Assembly (NCBI GenBank): GCA_019117525.1
Contig: DWZO01000069.1
Coordinates: forward strand, 1 to 20,048
Direction of reading: 5' to 3'
DNA length: 20,048 nt
Origin: Allocoprobacillus merdigallinarum
Lineage (GTDB): Bacteria; Bacillota_I; Bacilli_A; Erysipelotrichales; Coprobacillaceae
The stretch's first letter is position 1. Every line of letters begins with the position of its first letter. Below the pieces are notes generated by a model. It saw nothing but the letters and a program-made list of their open reading frames with translations. It did no database searches and had not been told where the DNA came from. Shown here piece by piece: positions 1 through 7,954 of this stretch. The position numbers and the translations under genes are program-made.

Positions 1-2
1 CG

Positions 3-164
3 CAGATTAACACCACTAGGGAATTCTATGCCAATGCAGATACTGAAATGAAAAGAAAAGCGATCAATGCAGCTTCATCCGTTATTGATATAACTAATAC
101 CAACACTAATGATTATGATTTTGATGATGAAGATCTTTTGAAAAAATTATATTCACTCAAGTAA
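3..164 (+). CDS. Tyrosine recombinase/integrase, C-terminal fragment (cut by window edge)
   Basis: The gene enters from the left edge, so only the last 53 residues are visible; the stop TAA is at 162-164. The fragment begins QINTTREFYANADTEMKRKA. This matches the final block of tyrosine site-specific recombinases (TT..xYAHAxxEMKRKAI), in which the conserved Tyr makes the covalent bond to DNA; here that Tyr is codon 27-29. The remaining tail is acidic (DYDFDDEDLLKKL). The other catalytic residues (R, H, R) lie outside the window. The enzyme would cut and join DNA at specific half-sites. Five near-identical 11-bp inverted and direct elements start 6 bases after the stop and are plausible binding sites. 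Whether it belongs to an integrative element, a transposon-like cassette or a phage cannot be told from here. Confidence 0.7.
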   Translation, partial: QINTTREFYANADTEMKRKAINAASSVIDITNTNTNDYDFDDEDLLKKLYSLK

Positions 165-169
165 TAAAA

Positions 170-267
170 ATTATCCCGAATTTTACTTGATTTTTCATTG
201 GAAAAACCTGTTTTTCGGGATAATCAATAATTCGGGATAAGTGCAATTATCCAGAATTCTGGATAAT
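170..267. repeat. Cluster of five ATTATCC[C/A]GAA half-sites, probable recombinase sites
   Basis: The 11-bp unit ATTATCCCGAA occurs at 170-180 (plus). Its reverse complement occurs at 214-224 and, with the last base changed, at 231-241. A variant ATTATCCAGAA occurs at 246-256 (plus), followed directly by its reverse complement at 257-267. The last pair lies inside a perfect 32-bp palindrome (241-272). The 170/214 pair could also fold as a hairpin after the recombinase stop, but there is no strong T tail. Repeated half-sites beside a tyrosine recombinase gene are typical of core or arm sites. That role is inference; the repeats themselves are directly visible. Confidence 0.65.
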
Positions 268-272
268 TGCAC
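241..272. repeat. Perfect 32-bp palindrome at the recombinase/intron junction
   Basis: Bases 241-256 are the exact reverse complement of 257-272. The palindrome contains two head-to-head 11-bp half-sites with no spacer. Its right end (270-272) coincides with the last bases of intron domain V. It lies where intron domain VI should be but lacks that domain's bulged adenosine, so it is more likely a recombination-site remnant than an intron helix. Confidence 0.7.
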
Positions 273-297
273 CGTGCGTAGGGTTCCCTACACGGCG
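270..297 (-). ncRNA. Group II intron domain V
   Basis: On the minus strand, 297-291 (CGCCGTG) pairs with 276-270 (CACGGTG), a 2-nt CG bulge lies at 278-277, and TAGGG/CCCTA forms the upper stem. The catalytic triad is CGC, the form found in class C introns rather than the AGC of other classes. It begins only two bases after the maturase stop codon. The normal class C follow-on (GTGTGAGAGG-type domain VI) is absent. Confidence 0.75.
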
Positions 298-299
298 TT

Positions 300-1718
300 T
301 CATAAGTTTATAGAATTGTAATAATCTAGTGCACTTACAAACCCAAATCTTTTTAATCTTTCGTTTGTCAGTGTTCTAGAGAGTATAAAGCTATTGGCTA
401 TATGCCAGTAGCTTTTTCTTGTATTTGCCCATTCCCATGCCTTATTCCTGTCTATACCTAGCTTTTGCAGATTTCTATACCTTGTTCTTACTAGCTTCCA
501 TCTCTTCCAATATATCATTCGTATTCTTCGTCTTAGCCACGAGTCAACTTTACCAAGATATCCTCTCATATCAGCTATCCTGTAGTAATTTATCCATCCT
601 GTAATATAGAGCTTTAATTCCTGAGCTAGTTCCTTACTACTGATAGGTCTATTTCTTTTTGTGATTTCTTTGATTCTTCTTTTCATCTTTTCTTTTGATT
701 TCTTATGAACAGTGATTCGTACGTTACCACTCTTCTCTATATAGAATCCAAATCCTAGAAATTTTACACCAGTAATATAAGCGACTTTTGTTTTCTCTTG
801 ATTGACTTTAACGAATAAATTCTCTTCAAGATATCTCGTCACTGTTTCCTTGACTCTCATAGCACTTCTTTCACTTTTGAACAGTATGACACAGTCATCT
901 GCATATCTTACAAATCGATTTCCTCTTCTTTCCATTTCTTTATCAAATTCATTAAGATAGACATTTGATAGTAATGGACTTAGGGGACCTCCTTGAGGTA
1001 CACCTTTAGTTGTTTCTTCAAATTTATGCTTTACTACGACTCCTGCATTGAGATATTTATGTATGAGTGATATGACTCTTCCATCTTTAATAGTTTGTGA
1101 AAGTATCTGTATAAGTCTTGAATGATTGACTGTATCAAACTATTTCTCCAAGTCCAAGTCTACTGTGTATCGATATCCTTCATTGGCATAGTCTACGATT
1201 CTTTTTACTGCTTGATGAGCACTTCTTCGAGGTCTAAACCCATAACTGTTTTCATTGAATAGTGGTTCAAAGATAGGCGTAAGTATTTGTACTATTGCTT
1301 GTTGGATGACCCTATCCGTCACTGTTGGGATTCCTAACCCTCTTTTCTTTCCGTTATCTTTCGGTATTTCTACTCTTTTGACGGCTTGCGGACTATAATG
1401 TCCCTCCATGATAAGTTTCTTTAGATAAGACCAGTGTTGTGCGAAATGCGTACGAACTTCTGCGACTTGCATTTTATCTACACCACCACTCCCCTTATTG
1501 CTCACAACCCTTTGAATCGCCTTTTCTATATTGGCATCTTCTACGATTGCTTCAAGTAACTTTTCATGTACTACAAATCTATTGGTGTTTTTCATATGTG
1601 ATATCTCTTGTTTTGATACAGGATACACTTCTCCGTTATTGTCGTATTCCGTACTATCTTCATAGAGTAAGCCTAATGATAGTTGACAGTATCCTATTTT
1701 ATCTTGAGTATCTTTCAT
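300..1718 (-). pseudogene. ltrA: Group II intron reverse transcriptase/maturase, interrupted by an in-frame TAG
   Basis: One frame of 473 codons runs from ATG at 1718 to TGA at 300-302, open except for TAG at 1140-1142 (codon 193). I translated the stretch 936-1139 between the two halves and found no other stop and no frameshift. Visible blocks are LGIPTVTDRVIQQAI and NENSYGFRPRRSAHQAV (RT1-2), VDLDLEK-stop-FDTVNH (motif A), GVPQGGPLSPLLSN (RT4), RFVRYADD (motif C with the catalytic Asp pair), then thumb/maturase with KAWEWANTRKSYW. There is no H-N-H endonuclease tail. The stop replaces the aromatic residue (Phe or Tyr) that normally follows DLEK, so the 192-residue product lacks the YADD site. 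A start at 935 could only give a C-terminal piece. The ribosome site AAGGAGGTGA lies about 10 bases before the ATG. Premature stop by mutation is the simplest reading. Confidence 0.9.
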
Positions 1719-2123
1719 CTCCAGTTCACCTCCTTATGTTCGGTCCTTCGCTAGATAACCATTACAGTTACCATCATCACTACTATGACCTCGGCTGACT
1801 TCCTAGGACAAACGTTTCCACCATGATTACATTTTCACCATGTCCCTAGGACCTCCCACGGTAAGACATAACACTTTCATCCCATGTACCCACTATCTTT
1901 ACATTGCTTATTCCGTCGTACTATTGGACTTTGATTTGTTGCGCAATCTCATCCGATAAGCATATGCCTCAAATAGTTCGTGTTCCTTGGGTCAGGATTT
2001 TGCCTCCGACTTCCTCCCGTTCACACCTTACGATGGATACCTTGTCTTTGGCTAGTGGTTGGTAGTACGAAACCTCCACAGTGGACTTTCACCACCAAGT
2101 TTTATGCCATGCGTGGCACACAC
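1719..2123 (-). ncRNA. Group II intron domains I-IV (5' ribozyme part)
   Basis: This stretch between the kinase terminator and the maturase start contains no gene. It reads GTGTGTGCCACGC at the 5' end, then the stem-rich, purine-bulged RNA-like segments typical of this intron family, including GGAGGAAGTCGGAGGC and GTCAGCCGAGGTCATAGTA just before the maturase. The assignment rests on position, the flanking maturase and resemblance to family sequences I remember; I could not fold it fully. Confidence 0.65.
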
Positions 2124-2157
2124 AAAAAAAGCATGTCAGTCATAACTGATATGCTTT
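2124..2157. terminator. Bidirectional terminator after the histidine kinase gene
   Basis: Bases 2131-2140 pair with 2145-2154 (one wobble or mismatch) around the loop CATA, extended by A/T pairs. On the minus strand the hairpin ends in seven T (2130-2124). The kinase stop TAA (2158-2156) touches the stem. The group II intron begins directly after the T run. Confidence 0.8.
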
Positions 2158-3493
2158 ATTTTTTCTTTTGAAAGATAAAACTTACACCAACATCATGATT
2201 CTTAGCAGTCACAGAATATTGGAACATAGAAGCAATCTTACTAACAATAGAAAGTCCTAAACCAAATTGCCCTTTCACTCCTTTAACATATGGATCGAAC
2301 AAATATGGTAAAGTGGCTTCATCAATATTTTCACCATCATTATATATTTCCAGATAATCTTCCTTAAGCGTAATTTTAATAACAGATTTTGCATAGCGTG
2401 AAGCATTTTCAATAATATTTTCTATAGCCACTCGCCAATGTTCCTCATCGCCATCAAATTGAACATCTTCTAATTCTGTTTCTAAATGTAAATCTGGCTT
2501 CATGAAATCCATCTGCAAAACAATTTTTTCAATTAAATCTTGAATAGCAAAAGATCCTATTTCATTATCTTCACCCTGCAAATAATCCAAACGATTTAAA
2601 TATAAAAATGATTTGACTTTATGTTCTAAACGATCAGCATTTTCCAAAATAATATCAATAGAACTATCTTTATCTCCATAAGGATAGACATCATCTTTAA
2701 TACTTTGTGCATAAGTTTGTATAAGAGCGATAGGTGTTTTTAAATCATGAGAAATATTGTGAATCATTTCTTCTTTAATACTTTCCTGTTTATCTAGATC
2801 TTCTTTCATTTCGACCAAAGCCTTAGAAACAATTCCAATCTCATCTTCACGATTCATAATCAAATCACTATCTTTTCTATCTTTAATATTATCAATATAA
2901 TTTTTTATCTTTTTCAAAGGATTGATTAATGTTAAAACCCATAGAATCATCACTAATGCAAAAATAATAAAGAAACCATATTGTATATAAATAATCTGAT
3001 TACGTAATGAAGTAATCAAGGAAACAGAATATTCACTATCCACAAGTGAAATCAAATATTTTGAAGTATTATTGATTTTCGTAATCATATAATAGTATGT
3101 ACTTTCATCATACTCCCCTTTATTCTTTAAAACTTCCTGATCTGTATTGACAATTTTAGCTAAATCATCTTTAAAGAGATAAGAGTATAAATCATAAACA
3201 ACCTGAACACTCCCTATATTTGATTGAACAAAAGAATTATTGGACGTATCATAAATAATATGATAGACCTCTTTTTCCTGTTTATAGGGCATAATATTAT
3301 TATATATGATAGAATACTGAGAAATTGTTAAACGTTCATACATCTGCTTATCAACAATTGAAGTTACATTATAATCAACAATAGGCATTAATACAGCAAC
3401 CAATAATAATCCAACAAAACATAATACAACAATCAACTGTTGAACCAAAGATAATTTTTTAAAAAAAGATAATTTTGATTTTATTTTTTCCAT
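2156..3493 (-). CDS. Sensor histidine kinase (two-component, membrane)
   Basis: 445 residues. The protein has two membrane segments (about 18-38 and 168-190) flanking an extracytoplasmic domain of about 130 residues, then a HAMP-like linker (191-240) and the dimerisation/phosphoacceptor helix EEMIHNISHDLKTP with His249. The ATP-binding domain has an N box (ENIIENASRYA, about 358-368), NDGENI (about 385) and GLGLSIV (411-417). It would autophosphorylate His249 in response to an envelope or external signal and pass phosphate to the regulator encoded 1 base upstream. All catalytic motifs are present. The outer domain matches no ligand-binding fold I recognise, so the signal is unknown. The start ATG at 3493 directly follows the regulator's stop, indicating translational coupling. 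Confidence 0.93.
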   Translation of the reverse strand: MEKIKSKLSFFKKLSLVQQLIVVLCFVGLLLVAVLMPIVDYNVTSIVDKQMYERLTISQYSIIYNNIMPYKQEKEVYHIIYDTSNNSFVQSNIGSVQVVYDLYSYLFKDDLAKIVNTDQEVLKNKGEYDESTYYYMITKINNTSKYLISLVDSEYSVSLITSLRNQIIYIQYGFFIIFALVMILWVLTLINPLKKIKNYIDNIKDRKDSDLIMNREDEIGIVSKALVEMKEDLDKQESIKEEMIHNISHDLKTPIALIQTYAQSIKDDVYPYGDKDSSIDIILENADRLEHKVKSFLYLNRLDYLQGEDNEIGSFAIQDLIEKIVLQMDFMKPDLHLETELEDVQFDGDEEHWRVAIENIIENASRYAKSVIKITLKEDYLEIYNDGENIDEATLPYLFDPYVKGVKGQFGLGLSIVSKIASMFQYSVTAKNHDVGVSFIFQKKK

Positions 3494-3494
3494 A

Positions 3495-4151
3495 TTAATC
3501 TAATCTATATCCAAATCCATAAATCGTCTTAATATTTAAATCAGGCATCTTTTTTCTTAAACGACGCAATGTATCATCTACAACTCGGTCACTACCAAAA
3601 TAGTTTTCATCCCAAACTTTAGATAAAACCTGATCACGTGAAATAGCCAATCCTTTATTTTTAATAAAATAAAGTAATAACTCATATTCTTTTGTCGTTA
3701 ATTCAATTTCAGTATTTTGAAATAAAACCTTTCTTTTTTCTTCATCAATGGCATATCCATCAATATTAATCAAGGCTGGATCATCCTTATAAACACGTTT
3801 TAAGACATTATGTATTCTTAAAATCAATTCTTTAATATTAAAAGGCTTAGTTATATATTCATCGCAGCCTTTTTCCAATCCAATAATACGATCAAATTCC
3901 TGATCTCTGGCACTCATAAAAACAATAGGCATATCAGGCTTACAAGCTTTGATTTCATTCAGTAAATCAAAACCACTATTTTTATCTAACATAATATCTA
4001 CAATCCATAAATGGACATCATCATCTTTATGCAAAAAAGCTTCTTCATATGTATAAAAAGAATAAACAATATATCCTTCTTTTTCTAAATAAGTTCTGAC
4101 AAGATCATTTAAATTTTTTTCATCATCTATGATATTAATACGGTATTTCAC
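3495..4151 (-). CDS. OmpR/PhoB-family response regulator
   Basis: 218 residues from the preferred GTG start at 4151. An in-frame ATG at 4169 would add six residues, but the ribosome site (GAGGTGAGG, inside that extension) is spaced correctly for the GTG, and VKYRINIIDDE looks like a native receiver start. The receiver domain has the acidic pair DD near the N-terminus, phosphoacceptor Asp52 (WIVDIMLD) and Lys102 (YITKPF). The C-terminal winged helix (about 125-218) ends with the usual IKTIYGFGYRLD. It would bind DNA as a phosphorylated dimer. It is co-transcribed with the kinase and lies downstream of glmM across a hairpin at 4179-4213. No target site can be assigned, though self-regulation at that hairpin is possible. 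Confidence 0.93.
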   Translation of the reverse strand: MKYRINIIDDEKNLNDLVRTYLEKEGYIVYSFYTYEEAFLHKDDDVHLWIVDIMLDKNSGFDLLNEIKACKPDMPIVFMSARDQEFDRIIGLEKGCDEYITKPFNIKELILRIHNVLKRVYKDDPALINIDGYAIDEEKRKVLFQNTEIELTTKEYELLLYFIKNKGLAISRDQVLSKVWDENYFGSDRVVDDTLRRLRKKMPDLNIKTIYGFGYRLD

Positions 4152-4178
4152 ATTCCTCACCTCTTTCATTCATTATAT

Positions 4179-4213
4179 ACAAAATATTGCCATATAAAAT
4201 GGCAATATTTTGT
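4179..4213 (-). terminator. Inverted repeat between glmM and the response regulator (terminator or operator)
   Basis: A 14-bp perfect inverted repeat (4179-4192 with 4200-4213, 7-base loop) lies 20 bases after the glmM stop. It is AT-rich with no clean T tail, so termination would be weak or partial. On the minus strand it is directly followed by TATAAT (4177-4172), a possible -10 box for the two-component genes. This would put the repeat in the promoter spacer, where an operator could sit. Confidence 0.5.
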
Positions 4214-4232
4214 GATAATATGTGAAATTATA

Positions 4233-5582
4233 TTATTTTTCTACAGCATACCCTTTTGCTTTGATTGTATTAACAACTTTCAAGACATATTCATGACAGA
4301 TTTCATCACTTTGTGCTTCGACCATGACTCTTACAACTGGCTCAGTTCCACTTTCACGTACTAAAATTCTTCCTTCATCACCTAATGCTTCTTCAACTTC
4401 TTTGACTGCTTTTTGAACATCAGGATCATTTTGAGCTAAAGCCTTATCACTCACTCTTACATTAATTAATAATTGAGGATAAATTTCAACCTGTTCAGTT
4501 AGTTGAGCTAATGTTTTCTTATTTTCAACCATTGTTTCCATGATTTTCAATGATGTTAAAATACCATCACCTGTTGTTGCATGTTTAGAGAAAATAATAT
4601 GACCAGACTGTTCTCCACCAATACAATGTCCATTTTTCATCATATTTTCATAAACATATTTATCACCCACAGCTGTTTTTTCATATTGAATACCAGCCTT
4701 ATCCAATGATTTATATAATCCAAAATTACTCATCACTGTTGTAACAATGGTGTTATTTAAAAGTTCACCTTTTTGTTTCATTTCTAAACCACAAACATAT
4801 AATATCAAATCACCATTGACTACACGTCCAAATTCATCTACTGCAATACAGCGATCCGCATCACCATCATAAGCAAAACCAACATCCAAACCATTTTCAA
4901 CCACATATTTCTGTAAAACTTCAATATGTGTAGAACCACAATTTGTATTGATATTCAACCCATCAGGCTGATTATTAATCACATGTGTTTGAGCACCTAA
5001 AGCATCAAAAACACTTTTTGCTATGGCACTTGATGAACCATTGGCACAATCAAGACCAACTTTGATATCTTTAAAAGCACGTGTTGGAATACTCATTAAA
5101 TATCCAATGTAACGATTTCTTCCCATTGAATAATCAATTGTACGTCCAATCTTATCTTTTGTAGCAAATGGAATAGGATCTGCTAAACCATCAATATATT
5201 GCTCGATGAGGTTTTCTATTGTTGCTTCTAATTTATGTCCTTTTCCATTGATAATTTTAATACCATTATCATAATAAGGATTGTGTGAAGCAGAAATCAT
5301 GATTCCACAATCAAACTCTTCGCTTCTTACTACATAAGAAACAGAAGGTGTTGTTGTCACATGTAATAAATATGCATCAGCTCCACTTGCAGTTAATCCA
5401 GCTACAAGAGCATATTCAAACATATAAGAACTTCTTCTTGTATCCTTTCCAATCACAATTCTTGCTCGATGAGAACGTGAAAAATACCATCCTAAATATC
5501 TTCCTACCTGATAGGCATGTTCTACTGTCAAATCTATATTTGCTTCTCCTCTAAATCCATCTGTTCCAAAATACTTTCCCAT
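4233..5582 (-). CDS. glmM: Phosphoglucosamine mutase
   Basis: 449 residues, the normal family length. It converts glucosamine-6-phosphate to glucosamine-1-phosphate, feeding UDP-GlcNAc and peptidoglycan synthesis in the cytoplasm. Visible motifs are KYFGTDGFRGEAN at the N-terminus, the phosphoserine loop ISASHNP (Ser99), the Mg-binding DGDADR (Asp240, 242, 244), the sugar-binding GGEQSGH (about 323-329) and the C-terminal phosphate-binding RESGTEPVVRV (410-420). It is last in the cdaA-cdaR-glmM operon, 4 bases after cdaR, with an AAAGGA ribosome site that overlaps the end of cdaR. In related Bacillota, GlmM binds and inhibits CdaA, so the gene order fits a link between cell-wall precursor supply and c-di-AMP level. 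Confidence 0.96.
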   Translation of the reverse strand: MGKYFGTDGFRGEANIDLTVEHAYQVGRYLGWYFSRSHRARIVIGKDTRRSSYMFEYALVAGLTASGADAYLLHVTTTPSVSYVVRSEEFDCGIMISASHNPYYDNGIKIINGKGHKLEATIENLIEQYIDGLADPIPFATKDKIGRTIDYSMGRNRYIGYLMSIPTRAFKDIKVGLDCANGSSSAIAKSVFDALGAQTHVINNQPDGLNINTNCGSTHIEVLQKYVVENGLDVGFAYDGDADRCIAVDEFGRVVNGDLILYVCGLEMKQKGELLNNTIVTTVMSNFGLYKSLDKAGIQYEKTAVGDKYVYENMMKNGHCIGGEQSGHIIFSKHATTGDGILTSLKIMETMVENKKTLAQLTEQVEIYPQLLINVRVSDKALAQNDPDVQKAVKEVEEALGDEGRILVRESGTEPVVRVMVEAQSDEICHEYVLKVVNTIKAKGYAVEK

Positions 5583-5586
5583 TTTT

Positions 5587-6984
5587 CTAATTCCTTTCTA
5601 TATTAATTGTAACTTTAGATGATGATAATAATTTCATTGTTAATGTTTCATCATCACCAGCTATTTTAACATTCACCTGATGTGTTCCAACATCCAAACC
5701 ATCAATATCAATTGTTGCTTGAATATTGTCAACTTTTAAAGTATTGATTTTATCTTCGGTTCCTGTTACTGATACTGAAGCATTCTGTCCTTGGCCAGCA
5801 AACGAAACCTTATAATCACGCGAATTATTCAACACCTTAATAGGAATGTTATCGAATTTTTTTGTAATGACTTTTTCAATTTCCACACTGACATCAATTG
5901 CATCCTGTGAAAATTTATTAATACCTGCTATCTTTTTCAATGCAAGATTCGTCATTGTTGTACTTGATTTTAAATCTGTGATATCAACATCAACTTCAAC
6001 TTGTTGAATTTCATTTAATTGTTCTTCTAATCCAAAAATTGTAACTTCACTTTGTGACAGTGTATACTGAGATACCTGATATCCCGTTGGCAGGTTCCCT
6101 ACAAGATTAACATGAATAGGAACTGTCTTACTATAAGATGATACCTGACATGTAACATGGACAGACTCAGGACTCATTTCTACATTTAATTCTTCACCAT
6201 TACTGTCATAAGCTCTAATTCTTGCATTTTGTTCAAAATCTTCAGTCTTATCAGATACATCAATGCAAGCCTCAACCGTTTCGACTCTAGATAAAGTTTC
6301 TTCACTTGCTCGTAACTCTACAGTATCCAAATCCATTTGATTCACACTGACCGAATATTTACTATCCAGTTGATCTTCATTAATAAAACGATATCCTAAA
6401 TCAAATGTACGCGTTACTTTTTTAGCAAGCGTTACCTTAATTGAACTAGGAATGGATACAACCTGTAACGATTCAGGGAAATTACGTGTTCTTAGATTCA
6501 AAACATAATCTCCTTCATCTAAATCCTGCAAATCTAGATAAACCTGATAATCTCTAGAAAAATTCGTTTTATATATATCTAGCGATGGTCCAACCAAAAC
6601 AACTGATACACTTTCAGGTATGCCTGATGCTTCCAAAGAATCATCAAGATTTTCTACATAAACAGGAACATTTTCTAATGTTGCTCCTGAAGTTGGACTT
6701 GTGAGAATATCTTTTCCTGATACACTATAAAATAAAACTGCAGCCATAACAAAAGATAAAATTGTAATTGAGACCTTACTTGATAATATTTTATCTAAAA
6801 GCTGATTCATATAGTTATAAAAGCGTGCCCCCGTATCAATAGCTTTCACTTTTTTTTCATTGACACTTTCTTTACTAGATGTATCTTTACTTGTCTGGTC
6901 TTTTTCTTTTTCAATAATTTTCAAGAAAAAGTCAGTTGTTGTATCTTTTAAAGGTCTGTTATTTTTTTGATTTCTAGGACTCAT
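5587..6984 (-). CDS. cdaR: YbbR-domain protein, regulator of diadenylate cyclase
   Basis: 465 residues from ATG at 6984. This start has a strong AAGGAGGT seven bases upstream; a longer frame to 7029 would lack a ribosome site and sit wholly inside cdaA. The N-terminal ~70 residues are polar and charged (cytoplasmic), followed by one membrane segment (about 70-89, ITILSFVMAAVLFYSV). A long extracytoplasmic part then carries several YbbR repeats of about 80 residues each, seen as recurring V.V...L.G.L..GY patterns. In Bacillota, CdaR sits in the membrane with CdaA and tunes its cyclase activity. The start overlaps the last 11 bases of cdaA, consistent with coupling and complex assembly. The sequence is poorly conserved in this family, so the name rests on the fold pattern and the operon. 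Confidence 0.9.
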   Translation of the reverse strand: MSPRNQKNNRPLKDTTTDFFLKIIEKEKDQTSKDTSSKESVNEKKVKAIDTGARFYNYMNQLLDKILSSKVSITILSFVMAAVLFYSVSGKDILTSPTSGATLENVPVYVENLDDSLEASGIPESVSVVLVGPSLDIYKTNFSRDYQVYLDLQDLDEGDYVLNLRTRNFPESLQVVSIPSSIKVTLAKKVTRTFDLGYRFINEDQLDSKYSVSVNQMDLDTVELRASEETLSRVETVEACIDVSDKTEDFEQNARIRAYDSNGEELNVEMSPESVHVTCQVSSYSKTVPIHVNLVGNLPTGYQVSQYTLSQSEVTIFGLEEQLNEIQQVEVDVDITDLKSSTTMTNLALKKIAGINKFSQDAIDVSVEIEKVITKKFDNIPIKVLNNSRDYKVSFAGQGQNASVSVTGTEDKINTLKVDNIQATIDIDGLDVGTHQVNVKIAGDDETLTMKLLSSSKVTINIERN

Positions 6985-7768
6985 GAGCTTGACCTCCTTC
7001 ATCACTAGATTTAAACCATTGCAATTCATTCACTAATGATGCCCTTAATTCCTTAATAGGAATCTTTCTTAATTCACCATTCGTTGCAAAAGAAATGGTT
7101 CCTGTTTCTTCACTGACAACAACAGTTAATGAATCTGTAATTTCACTAATTCCAATCGCTGCCCTATGACGTGCTCCATATTTAGGACTGAGTTCCTTAT
7201 TTGTTGGTGGATAAAATGCTGCCGCACAGGCTACACGATCCCCTTGAATAATTGTTGCCCCATCATGAAGCGGTGTCCCTTCCCAGAAAATAGTCAAAAA
7301 AAGTTCACTACGTATATCGGCATTGATCTTTGTTCCTGTATTGATATAATCAATCATGGATTGACCTCTTTCAAAAGTAATTAATGCTCCTGTCTGCTCT
7401 TTTGCAAGAGTCGAAATCGCATCTACCAATTCATCCATCAGTCTTTCCTTTTCATCATTACTTATTTCTTTTTTAACTTCTAATTTGGTTTGTCCCATCT
7501 TTTCCAGCAGAGTTCTAATTTCTGGCTGAAAAATAATAATAATGGCTAATACACCCCAATTAATAATACTATCAACAAGATAATTAAGTGTCGTTAATCC
7601 AAGCAAACTTGTTAATACTTTGACAATCAAAATAAAAAGAACACCTTTAAATAATTGCATGGTTTTCATATTTGTCTTAAACATTGAAATTAAGTAATAT
7701 AAAATAAACCATACTGCAATCAAATCTATCGCTGATCTTATAAAATTTATCACAACACTAAGATTCAA
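6974..7768 (-). CDS. cdaA: Diadenylate cyclase (c-di-AMP synthase)
   Basis: 264 residues. It condenses two ATP into cyclic di-AMP, a second messenger controlling potassium and osmotic balance and wall integrity. The N-terminal ~80 residues form three membrane helices (SAIDLIAVWFILYYLI, LFILIVKVLTSLL, WGVLAIIIIF). The DAC domain follows with the two signature motifs LHDGATII (Asp169-Gly-Ala) and GARHRAAIG (Arg200-His-Arg). The start codon is TTG at 7768, placed 5 bases after AGGTGAT; no nearer ATG has a ribosome site. It is first in an operon with cdaR and glmM, the standard Bacillota arrangement. An extended -10 promoter lies at 7794-7802. Confidence 0.95.
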   Translation of the reverse strand: MNLSVVINFIRSAIDLIAVWFILYYLISMFKTNMKTMQLFKGVLFILIVKVLTSLLGLTTLNYLVDSIINWGVLAIIIIFQPEIRTLLEKMGQTKLEVKKEISNDEKERLMDELVDAISTLAKEQTGALITFERGQSMIDYINTGTKINADIRSELFLTIFWEGTPLHDGATIIQGDRVACAAAFYPPTNKELSPKYGARHRAAIGISEITDSLTVVVSEETGTISFATNGELRKIPIKELRASLVNELQWFKSSDEGGQAHES

Positions 7769-7793
7769 TCTTTATCACCTACATTTCTTTTTT

Positions 7794-7802
7794 ATTATAT
7801 CA
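7794..7802 (-). promoter_or_regulatory. Extended -10 promoter of cdaA operon
   Basis: The minus strand reads TGATATAAT (7802-7794), a perfect TATAAT with the TGn extension, 26 bases before the TTG start. The -35 region (TTTTAC) is weak, which an extended -10 can tolerate. Confidence 0.65.
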
Positions 7803-7902
7803 GTTTTCCATCAAAAGTAAAACGTTACCTTTTTCATTTCCTGAAAATCTATATCTTCATTTTGTGAACTTCATATTTTTTATCAAAAAGAAACAAATTC
7901 CT

Positions 7903-7947
7903 TTGCAAACACACAAAAAAGTTGTAAGATAAGTATGTTATAGGAGG
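7903..7947 (+). promoter_or_regulatory. Promoter and ribosome site of pduL
   Basis: TTGCAA (7903-7908), a 16-base spacer, TAAGAT (7925-7930), then TAGGAGG (7941-7947) eight bases before the ATG at 7955. The short leader leaves no room for a riboswitch. Confidence 0.6.
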
Positions 7948-7954
7948 ATATTTT

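Larger units (their letters stand above)
270..2123 (-). mobile_element. Degraded group IIC-like intron
   Basis: The element reads on the minus strand. The 5' end is a GTGTG motif at 2123 or 2121, placed immediately after the T run (2130-2124) of the histidine-kinase terminator; insertion after terminators is the class C habit. Domains I-IV RNA occupies about 1719-2123, the maturase frame 300-1718, and a domain V hairpin 270-297. The maturase has RT and maturase (X) regions but no endonuclease domain, also as in class C. Two defects are visible: an in-frame TAG in the RT and no recognisable domain VI or 3' splice site after domain V. The copy is therefore most likely immobile, although a maturase supplied in trans could not be excluded from sequence alone. 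The exact 5' nucleotide is uncertain by two bases. Confidence 0.8.

Noticed and set aside
170..224. Hairpin 170-180/214-224 as an ordinary recombinase-gene terminator
   Set aside because: The 33-base loop is long and no T run follows; the same arm recurs three more times, which fits protein half-sites better.
419..604. Short plus-strand open frame
   Set aside because: It is antisense to the maturase C-terminal half and explained by that gene's codon pattern.
1140..1142. TAG read as a sense codon (stop-codon recoding or suppression)
   Set aside because: Nothing else in the window needs TAG as an amino acid, cdaA, cdaR and nrdD end in TAG, and the intron is damaged elsewhere, so a plain nonsense mutation is simpler.
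1439..1798. Open frame of 119 codons on the plus strand
   Set aside because: It is antisense to the intron maturase, has no ribosome site and reads as low-complexity His/Tyr-rich sequence.
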